Assembly: GCA_032622095.1 (NCBI GenBank)
Contig: CP136063.1
Span: 280,233,426 to 280,297,425 of the forward strand
Reading direction: 5' to 3'
From: Siphonodentalium dalli
Lineage: Eukaryota; Mollusca; Scaphopoda; Gadilida; Siphonodentaliidae
DNA: 64,000 nt
The position numbers were made by a program, and so were the translations under genes. How positions within the stretch are numbered: position 1 is the stretch's first letter; every line of letters begins with the position of its first letter. The notes under the pieces were generated by a model. That model did no database searches. It was not told where the DNA came from and saw only the letters and a program-made list of their open reading frames with translations. Positions 55,546 through 64,000 of this stretch are shown piece after piece.

Positions 55546-55999
55546 AATACCAAACTTGCTCTCCCTTACTTCCCTCTGATTGTGACTGATTTGAGTCAAT
55601 CTCATAGTATATTATCATGGGCCCAAAGTAGTAGCCCCATACAGACTCAATAGTTGAAGAAAATTTCTGTCCCTGGTGTCCTAATAAGTGCCTCACTCCC
55701 AGAGCTGTAGTATATTTTATTAAAGGGACATCTCCTGCACAGATATATACCATTTCCAATTTTCCATGGCCGTAAATAGACAATTAGGGCTTACGCGTAA
55801 ATAAATGATAAATGTGAAAATGCTTGAGAAATGAGGGTAAATAAAATATACTTAAGTGTAGATCAATTATACCTAAATGTAAATTAGTTATGCTTATACA
55901 TAAATAATTACACTCCCATAGAGCTCCCCTCAAGCTGAAATTGATGCAACCACATATATTGTCTGCATATCAGTAGAATCTTTCAATGGCAGATATTAT

Positions 56000-56004
<5 letters not shown>

Positions 56005-56034
<30 letters not shown>
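56005..56034. repeat. 30-nt G homopolymer
   Basis: An uninterrupted run of 30 G preceded by ATATACC and followed by TGATAC. Length in the real genome is uncertain because such runs are often misread. Confidence 0.85.
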
Positions 56035-56035
<1 letters not shown>

Positions 56036-56720
56036 GATACGAAATTTACAGGAAGGTATTTCGGGGTGGGTGACCCATGCAAATGTTTTAATTTGAGCAC
56101 TTATTTGACATTTGTAACAGTTTAAAACTCATTTTGAGTATTTATAACAACAAAAACACAATATGTATGGTACTGGGACCTCATATGGCCCTTAGTGCAG
56201 TGGAGATGACATTAATGTATGTCTTTTTGCATATGGGACGGTGGGGTGAAAAAATTCCTTCACCACACTTCCCTCTGATTGTGAATGATTTGAGTCAATC
56301 TCATAGTATATTATCATGGGCCCAAAGTAGTAGTCCCATACAGACTCAATAGTTGAAGCATTTCTGTCCCTGGTGTCCTAATAAGTGCCTCACTCCCAGA
56401 GCTGTAGTATATTTTATTAAAGGGACATCTCCTGCATAGATATATACCATTTCCATGGCCGTAAATAGGCAATTAGGGGTTACTGGGGGTTTGCTTATTG
56501 GTGTACTTATTGACTTGAAATAGGGGGAAAACCCCTATATTTTCATAATATCAGCATCCCTGTCCCCAAGAATTTGTGTCTCCAACTCTCCATCCCTGAG
56601 ATATAGTATTTTTATAAAAGAGACATATCCTGCACAGATCTATACCATTGCCATGGTCATAAAACATCTTGGGGTTACTGGGGGATTGTTTCCATCATAT
56701 GGTGGGTCTATATAAACTTT

Positions 56721-57669
56721 ATTGATGTGTTTAGGCCTGTGCCATTTGGAATTAATTCATGGGGGAATCAATGTTTTGAGCTAAAGTGTAAATAAATAAT
56801 AAATGTGAAAATGCTTGAGGAATGAGGGTAAATAAAATATGCTTAAGTGTAGATCAATTATACCTAAAAAGAACCTTCCAGAAACGGAAAACTTAAATAA
56901 ATAAACTTGTCTTGATGTCGCTAATGCATAGATCATTGTGTGAATGGAAAATGAGCGAGCAACTGACATTAAATGTCACTATCAACGGATAGAAAGTATC
57001 TGACTATCAATGGGTAAAAAATATCTCATCAGTGCATCAAGCCAATCAGTTAATTATTTGCTTGTCTATCAACTAAGATGATCTCTGGCAAGACCTAAAG
57101 TATCCAAGTCTGATAGAGTGATGTGACTATGTTTATTTCCATCAAAACAGCTTCTGAAACAGGTTAAACTGTTATTTGAACTAAATGAGATGGATCATTC
57201 CCAGTCATATGAGTAATATCAGTACAGCTTTATTCAGTTTTGAACCAAATTTAGTGAAATTTGGGAGGTGGGTGTGAACAAATTGGGAGTAAAAAACATA
57301 TTGGTTTTGCAGGTTTGGTGGTGATGGGTCCCCGAAAATGCCAGATGCAAAAAAAAAATTATTCCTTCCTGCAAATTTTTTACTACCCCCATCCCCCTGC
57401 TCCACCTACAATCTTTGCATCAGCTTATACCGAGGTAAAATAGCCGAAGAACCCAATCATGCTAATTTATTGTGCTGCATAAATCATATATGCTAAGCAT
57501 AGTCAGTTAATAAATGTTAACACATCCTCCAATAAAGGGGTTTCAGTTTTTAATTTTCCAACAATTGGAAAGATATAGGTACCAGTTGAAAACAATTTCC
57601 AGAGTATATGCAAAGTTAATGCACATTTACTGATATAAGCTAATTATGATAAAACAATTCAATTAAGCT
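56721..57669. other. No gene recognised
   Basis: Apart from the second AAATGTGAAAATGCTTGAG block near 56795, I see no repeat or ORF with a domain. Confidence 0.45.
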
Positions 57670-58314
57670 TTAAGGTAGCAATACACGATTTCCAGCAATT
57701 TTGCCAACCTGGGAGGGGGTACTGTACTTCAAATCAATGCTAAGCCATTATCGTTGGCATATATCCAATCAAGCATGTTTTAATTTCGACAGAAATTTTA
57801 GGTGTAATCATTTAAATGTACTTTTGGTTCTTCGTACAATATGTCATTGAGTTATGCCCCTTGGTTTGCACACACGAACCGCTCAATTTTACCCACTTTT
57901 TTCACTCAAATTGGCCATTTTCTACCCAAAAACAGACCATGATAGAGCGAATGTCAATAAATAAGATTCTTCCACCTGATAGAGCTGAGAAATATTTGAA
58001 ATAGAAAAAAAGTTATCGTATCAATTTGAAAAAAAAGTCTTGCGAGCCCAGATGACAGAATTCAGGGGAGAGAAATCGGGCTATTTTCCTGTAACCAATA
58101 ACACAGAGTTGGCCTTCACTGAATACGAAAACCCTGTTGCGTATCCAAATTTTTCACTTTTTTGAGAACTTTCCCAGTTTTGTAAAATAAATAAACCTTC
58201 AAACCAGTAACGACACAGTTAACACAGACTACACTGGCCGTTATGCCCCCCAGATATTTATATTTCTATTTTTCAGACCCCCTACAACCTGTGAAATCGT
58301 GTACTTCTACCTAA
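57670..58314. mobile_element. Possible TTAA-type MITE, diverged ends
   Basis: The left end TTAAGGTAGCAATACACGAT and the right end ATCGTGTACTTCTACCTAAG are imperfect inverted repeats of about 27 bp, extended by TTCCAG and CTGTGAA. TTAA is intact at the left and reduced to TAAG at the right. Interior non-coding. Confidence 0.6.
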
Positions 58315-58589
58315 GCATAAATATATTGCTCTGAAGTATCATTGTATTATGGTAAATCATAATTCAGTTACCCTTAACCACCATTGTTTGTTTTACCTCT
58401 CTCATCTTGGATAAAATGGTATGACATAAATGGTATCAGTGTGTGGAGCCTTCCCCTATTAGTTGACTCAAAGACTGAGATACTACTATGTCAAAGGTTT
58501 CAACTTGAGCGGAATTCTGAAAGAGCATGTCTGAACTATGTGTGAGTGAATTGTGCTTCAGTCTAATTCATGAGAATGGATTACTCTTA

Positions 58590-58990
58590 TTAACCCTTTA
58601 CCCAACATAATGGCCCTGTGCCAATGCATTCTCTTATATATGCGAGTCGACCATAGGTCGCCTCGCATATATAAGAGAATGCATTGGCTTAACACATTAA
58701 AAATTATAAAATTGTTAAAGAATTGAAGAAAAAAATGGTAAAAAGTGTTAAAAATAGATTTTATTTTAGGCCAATGCATTCTCTTATATATGCGAGTCGA
58801 CCTATGGTCGACTCGCATATATAAGAGAATGCATTGGCACAGGGCTAACTGTAACTATCACAATGTGGTCAAGGAGCCGGTTCCAATGATATCCATATTT
58901 GTATGGTTCTATTGAGACAGACCGAAGATATTTTAGGCTGTTGAAGCTTTATTTGGCCGGTTTTGGCCGGTTTGTTGGGTAAAGGGTTAA
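58590..58990 (+). mobile_element. Double-palindrome MITE, TTAA family, copy G
   Basis: A complete copy with TTAACCCTTTACCCAACA and TGTTGGGTAAAGGGTTAA. Palindromes at 58620-58688 and 58770-58838. The second palindrome has GAGTCGACC where all other copies have GAGGCGACC, which makes it a perfect palindrome around a central TAT. The tail matches copies B and F. Confidence 0.92.
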
Positions 58991-61900
58991 GCGAACCATT
59001 ATTTCGCTTAAGACAGCCAAGGGTATAATAAGTGACGGCATTGCCCACACTGATACCATTTATGTCATACCATTTTATCAGCTAACACTGGTCAATGTGA
59101 ATTCGGGTCCCACATACTCTAGGAATACACACACCGCTGCACACTGTGGGTCAAATATAGACAAATTTTGACAAAAATCAGCTCAAATAAGGTTGAAAAC
59201 AGACATTTCTCTAAATATCAGTCATGTGACAAATGTTCAGGTTGCTACATGTACCAATTATTATTGTTGCAACACATGCCGAAATAAATTTATGAACTAA
59301 AAAGATCTTAAATCAGTTTGAAAATAAGCATAAGTCTAGTAGATCTGAAATTTTGAAATGGCTGAAACCCAAACCTGGCTGATGAATCTTAAATACATGA
59401 AAATATCTAGGGTTATGTTAATTAGCCTTGATAATAGTGCAATGTTACCTCTAAAGTGCACATAATTTATCTGATCATTGTGCGAGTATAAACAAAAGTT
59501 TTACTTTTTTCAACATATAATGAATTTCCCTTTCAAAATATAGTCCATATATCAATGTATATGGATTTCTATGTGTTTTTTCCCTTTCAAAATTCATGTG
59601 AACTCTATTATATTCTGATTTATATGCAACTGTGCATGGATGCACTGGAAGCCCTTGTGGCAGATATTTTTGTATCTGTATTTCTGGCATGGGGGATGTC
59701 CTAGGCATTGATTGAACCATAATTTGTGTGAATAAATGGTTGCTATGGCTCCCTAATGTTCTCGTCTTGTGGGTAGAGTTTGAAAAATCTTCAAAAATGA
59801 GGTCCTGTCCCATCATGTATGGTCATAGAATGGTGCACTGGACCTAAATCATGAATATGTTAGATTAACACAACTGATAGTTGTTTTAAATACTACTTCC
59901 TGGTCACAAATGCTTGAAACATATGTTTTGTGTCCATGCTTTAAACCAGCAAGGACCATGACTGGTAAATATAATGTTTAATTAGGTGAATAGCTATTGG
60001 ACTCACAGAGAGTGATAATCTGATGGATTTCACAAGTCGCAGTATCAGTATAATAAGTTGTGAACTTGTGAGGCAGATGTTGGGTTAAATTAGCCAAGTT
60101 ATACATTAATGCCCTAAGTAATCGACCTCTTAACCAAAGCAGAAGTATGGGTAACATTTCAGGATTTAGTCAGAAATGTGGCTTGTTGCCATTCATCAGA
60201 AAGCTCTCCCCGAGATTCACTACCTTTATACATTTCTATTTTCAGACTATATTAATGATGGAGAACGAGAGATGTGGTTAACTCATCAGGACAAATCATT
60301 AGAATGTAATAATGTGAGTACCATAATGATAAGCATAAATGATTATTGTATTTTGCATGCAGATCTTTAGTAACATCAACAATCAGCACTGACTGGTACA
60401 ATGTACATGTAGCTGTATATGTAGCCATAAATCAATGACTTTTGGGATAAAAACATATTTCTATATAATCTACTTTTGTTGATATATTAAAGAGATTAAA
60501 CTACTAACTAATACCAATATTAGTGATAATGACTTTTTTTGGTGAAAAAATTGGACTTTTTTATATTAATCCCAGAGACTACAATTATCTGCTGAAGTAA
60601 AAATATATGATGTGGTATATATATATAGACTGTTTTTACTTTTGTCACATTCTCAGGGTCAAAGTATCATGATTATAGAATATATTCTTCAGTCATATTT
60701 AAATTTGTGCAGTACATTGTACTATTTTTCGCTAGTGTGCATTTATTATTCACATGCGTATAGCTAAATCATGGTTAGATATTTTAAGTTGAATTTCTTC
60801 TAAAATATAAACATATATATTCCAGACTGAAGGAATTTTTGTCAAGATGATCTTTAATATGCACAAGTATTTTCAGCGATAATGAAGAACTGAAATTGTC
60901 ATCATATACAAAAATATTTGTAAGTTTAGAAGTTGCTCAGAATTTTAAATAGAGCGAAACATAGTACTGCACAAATTCAAATATGAGTAAGGTATACAAT
61001 TGATATACAGGGGATCCTAGTAGTTCAGTCAGTATTGGGCATGAATAAGGAATCAGAATTCCTAAATGAAAAGATGTGTACCGGTACTAGTATTTAAATA
61101 TCGTACATGTATATGGTACATGTATATTTATTCCAAAAATATATAGCATATTTAATTTGTAGTAGACAATTATATCATCTCAGCCATAGAGCTTTCTCTT
61201 CCAGAATCATTCCGATAACCAAGATGGACACAGTTTAAATTGAAAAGCACAGTATGACATCATTTGAACTAACCATTGCTTGATCTGCATGTTAATCAGG
61301 AATGAGATTTTCTTCATGGCATTGCTGAGAAAGTGCATCGAACATAGCAATATATCTTTTTCAATATCATTGTCATTATTGTGTTACTTCACAAAACTGC
61401 TGGTAACATTGTAAGAATGTAATGATTGTACATGTGGCAATTCGCTAAATTCAAGTGTGTTTAATGAACTGCAGTTGTGCAATTTCTTGGAGTCTTGTCC
61501 TTCCAGCCATATCTACATCTCTCTCTCCATTAGTAGAACCTATAATAGAACGATAACAATATTTTATGTTATAGAAACCAACATCACTATATAAAGGAGA
61601 CTGGTGCTGCCTAACTCATGGAGTGTGTGACTCACTGGAATTGGCGTCAAGTTTTGGATAGCAGATCTTGAATGTTAGTAACCAGAAAAAGTGAATAGTT
61701 TCAGTCGAGGCCAACAAACAGTGCAAAAGACAATAACTTTCAGTTTAGTTTAATTGTTATTCTCATTAAAATTATAAAATAACAATTCTTGTAATATCAA
61801 TCCACCAGCAATGTTATATATTAAGGTTGGCAAAATTGTAAAGTTTGATGTCTAATCTATACTGGCCTTTAGTGAAGAATTGAATATGAGGTCACTCTCC

Positions 61901-62157
61901 CTCAGACAATTTTTTTTTACAACAACAGACATTTTATGAAACTTGTTTTGATAACATGATTATATAAGTGCAGTTATCATCAAAACATGAAAGAAACATA
62001 TATGCTGTCTCATATATTCATCCCTAGATATTGAATCAAATAAAATACATGTGCATGCCACTGCCAAATAAATTGTGTTCTAAACATCGTAATATTTTTG
62101 TCCCACAATATATATTTCTAGTGACGGAAATGTCTGTTGAGTGGTGCCTTTTAACTT
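58991..62157. other. No gene recognised; one diverged repeat copy
   Basis: AT-rich, with no ORF above 113 residues and none with a domain. At 60105-60215, ATGCCCTAAGTAATCGACC, CTTAACCAAAGCAGAAGTAT, TCAGGATTTAGTC and TTGCCATTCATC repeat the left arm and loop of the hairpin at 62158, without the mirrored arm. TATATATATATAG occurs near 60618. Confidence 0.5.
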
Positions 62158-62297
62158 CTTAACCAAAGCAGAATTATGGGTAACTTTTCAGGATTTAGTC
62201 GGAAATATGGCTTGTTGCCATTCATCGGAAAGCTCTCCCGAGAGCCATATTTCCGACTAAATCCTGAAAAGTTACCCATAATTCTGCTTTGGTTAAG
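62158..62297. repeat. Perfect hairpin with 55-bp arms
   Basis: The left arm starts CTTAACCAAAGCAGAATTAT and ends AAATATGGCT; the right arm begins AGCCATATTT and ends in the exact inverse, GGTTAAG. The loop of about 30 nt includes TTGCCATTCATCGGAAAG. Downstream, AGGTCGATTACTGAGGGCAT and TACTGTA mirror the sequence before the related copy at 60105, so the duplicated arm includes more than the hairpin. The perfect match suggests a recent inverted duplication or conversion. Confidence 0.92.
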
Positions 62298-62829
62298 AGG
62301 TCGATTACTGAGGGCATTACTGTATGTCTATTATTCATTTGGAGGGAATTCAGGATACACCAACAGATAGAAAATATTCTAAGGGAACTACTTGTCACTT
62401 AGTATTTAGTAAAGAACCTTTGACAAGCTAAGCTGTAGATATAAACTACATCAGTTATAACAAAAAAATGTTTCAAATGTCCGCTCTCAGAATTCTAATG
62501 TACATGTATATACCTGTCAATATTCTAGTGGTGCAATCCTCAAACCATGCTGACACCCATCGGTCTCAATCATTCTTTCATTCCTTCTATTCATATTCTG
62601 TGCTTGGACTGGGCTACAAGTGCATGAACAACTGATCTGAAATATAAGAAAAGTTGATTTAATTTTTGGTTTAACATGAAACGGCATACATTTTTAAATA
62701 CTTTTCTGTCAGAAAAGAATATCTATAACATCATTGGAATATTGAATAAAGAATGTGCATCATATAAGATGACATATGATATGGTGTGAGATGTGCTGCA
62801 ATTGGTTTGGAATAAAAATTCATTTTTTC
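62298..62829. other. No gene recognised
   Basis: Unremarkable, leads into the AAGATGGC repeat. Confidence 0.4.
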
Positions 62830-63560
62830 CATTTTGAGTTTTTGACCATCAGCCATGATTTTGGCCGAATAACCAAAAAATGACTCGATCTCATCCATGA
62901 CAAATTTCACAATGATCTGACAAAAGATGCGACCTGTAACCCTGGCCAAAGGATTTAGTCATGCAAAGAGTAAAATCCAAGATGGCTGCCAGCGGCCATG
63001 ATTTTTGGCCTAACGACCCCACTAATGTAGCCGAATGACCCCAAAATTACTCATTCCCCATCTCCATGTCAATATTAACATCCGTGACAAATTTCATGAT
63101 GATCCAACCAAAGGTACGACCTGTAGGCTGCGCCAGAGAATTTAGTCATGCAAACAGTAAAATCTAAGATGGCTGCCAGTAGCCATTTTTTTGGCCGAAT
63201 GACCCCAAAGTTACTCGTTCGCATCTACATGTCATTGTTAACATCCGTGACAAATTTCATGATAATCAGAAGAACAGTACGACCTGTAGCCCGTGCTAAT
63301 GGATTGAATATTGAAATCCAAGATGGTCGCTGGCGGCCATGTTTTTTTTCTTCAGAATGACCCCAAAATGAACGGTTCTGGTCTAAATGTTGATATCAAC
63401 AGCTATGTCAAATTTCATAATGATCCGACCACAAGTAGCACCTGTAGCCTGTATTGTTGACGAATCACACACACACATACGCACACACAGACGACAAAGC
63501 CATGGCAATAGCTCAAACTTTACAAAGTAAAGTTCAGCTAATAAAACAAATGGTTGGGTT
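62830..63560 (+). repeat. About 160-185-bp tandem repeat with AAGATGGC motif
   Basis: Units contain GTGACAAATTTCA, TGATCCAACC-like sequence, CGACCTGTAGCC, TTTAGTCATGCAAA and CCAAGATGGCTGCCAGCGGC. Motif starts lie near 62979, 63165 and 63322. The array ends with ACACACACATACGCACACAC and GACGACAAAGCCATGGCAAT. ORFs here are repeat translations. Confidence 0.85.
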
Positions 63561-63639
63561 AGTCTTAACTAACATATATGTGAGCCAGAGAGGCCCATTT
63601 CACATTTATTCTTCAGGGCGAAAACTATACCTGTGTTTC

Positions 63640-64000
63640 TGGTAATAAACGGTCATTGAAAAATATGGGTGGCCCAGGTGGGAAGGTGGTGTTTTCATTT
63701 TTAGCTCAACTTTACTTTGTAAAGTTTTAGCTATTGCCATGGCTTGGTATCGTCGTCTGTGTGTGTGTGTTTGTGTGTGACTCGTCAACAATTTCCTCTA
63801 GCATGGGCTACAGGTCGTACCTTTGGTCATTATAAAATTGGATCATTATAAAATTTGTCATAGCTGTTGGCATTGACATGTAGAGTCATTTTGGGGTCAT
63901 TCAGCAAAAAACATGGCCACCAGCAGCCATCTTGGATTTTACTCTTTGCATGACTAAATCCTTTGGCACAGGCTACAGGTCGTAACCCTTTTATGACTGG
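63640..64000 (-). repeat. Inverted copy of the preceding repeat, to window edge
   Basis: AAAGTTTTAGCTATTGCCAT, GTCGTCTGTGTGTGTG and AGCAGCCATCTTGGATTTTA are the reverse complement of the end of the array at 62830-63560. The 80-bp centre (63560-63640) is unique. The repeat continues past the right edge, where AACCCTTTTATGACTGG resembles AACCCTTTCATGACTGG at 1638. Confidence 0.85.

Larger units (their letters stand above)
54163..56720. repeat. Diverged long repeat units, three main copies
   Basis: A block with CTTCCCTCTGATTGTGA, TGATTTGAGTCAATCTCATA, GGGCCCATAGTAxTAGCCCC, CACTCCCAGAGCTxTAGTAT and TATATACCATTTCCATGGCC occurs at about 54163-54420, 55562-55790 and 56262-56485. More diverged pieces (CAGCATCCCTGTC, TCTCACTCCxGGAGCT) lie at 54590, 54800 and 56540. 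A second block with AAATGTGAAAATGCTTGAG occurs at 55805 and 56795. No gene. Confidence 0.8.

Noticed and set aside
2250-58818. Recurring ORFs with the peptide ending RIYKRMHW at 2250, 12325, 15091, 34007 and 58558
   Set aside because: They are the translated 69-bp palindrome with its flanks, not a protein family.
62731-63791. ORFs over the AAGATGGC repeat
   Set aside because: Translations of tandem and inverted repeats.

Overview
This is a repeat-dominated window from an animal nuclear genome. It is AT-rich and intron-bearing, with canonical GT-AG splice sites, an AATAAA polyadenylation signal, several LINE types, Ty3 and Polinton relics and dense MITEs. I see no operons, bacterial ribosome sites, rRNA, tRNA or CRISPR. 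The repeat style suggests a marine invertebrate, perhaps a mollusc or other lophotrochozoan; that is inference, and the species cannot be read from the sequence.

Host genes are few. The best is a C-type lectin on the + strand (30248-35045). Its two carbohydrate-recognition exons join in phase 1 across a 4.1 kb intron filled with transposons. A weaker candidate is a cysteine-rich two-exon fragment at 53285-53846.

Layout. 1-2350: a 49-bp minisatellite, a long hairpin MITE and a double-palindrome MITE. 2878-4720: a broken LINE on the - strand. 5-8.3 kb: a repeat rich in AAGATGGC and a degenerate minisatellite that recurs in inverted orientation. 8672-9629: a long-TIR element bounded by TTAA. 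10.2-11.9 kb: a 69-bp minisatellite. 12-15.3 kb: MITEs. 15.6-17.8 kb: a Ty3-type relic with another element inserted in its integrase. 19.4-27 kb: hairpins, tandem repeats and TTAA-bounded MITEs. 27.9-29.4 kb: an element with inverted 16-bp arrays at its ends. 30.2-35 kb: the lectin. 35.9-44.4 kb: LINE tails, GC-rich sequence, minisatellites and a second Ty3 fragment. 44.8-47.4 kb: a Polinton/Maverick relic with protein-primed PolB, packaging-type ATPase and a small overlapping ORF. 47.9-51.4 kb: a CR1-like LINE with an intact endonuclease ORF. 52-64 kb: CTTAAG-centred palindrome arrays, further MITEs and inverted repeats.

The most unusual structure is a module made of two 69-bp near-perfect palindromes in opposite orientation. 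It occurs seven times, plus one relic, and sits inside two unrelated MITE families: one bounded by TTAA with piggyBac-like ends and one apparently bounded by TA. All element boundaries were read by eye; family names for non-coding elements rest on termini and target-site duplications only.
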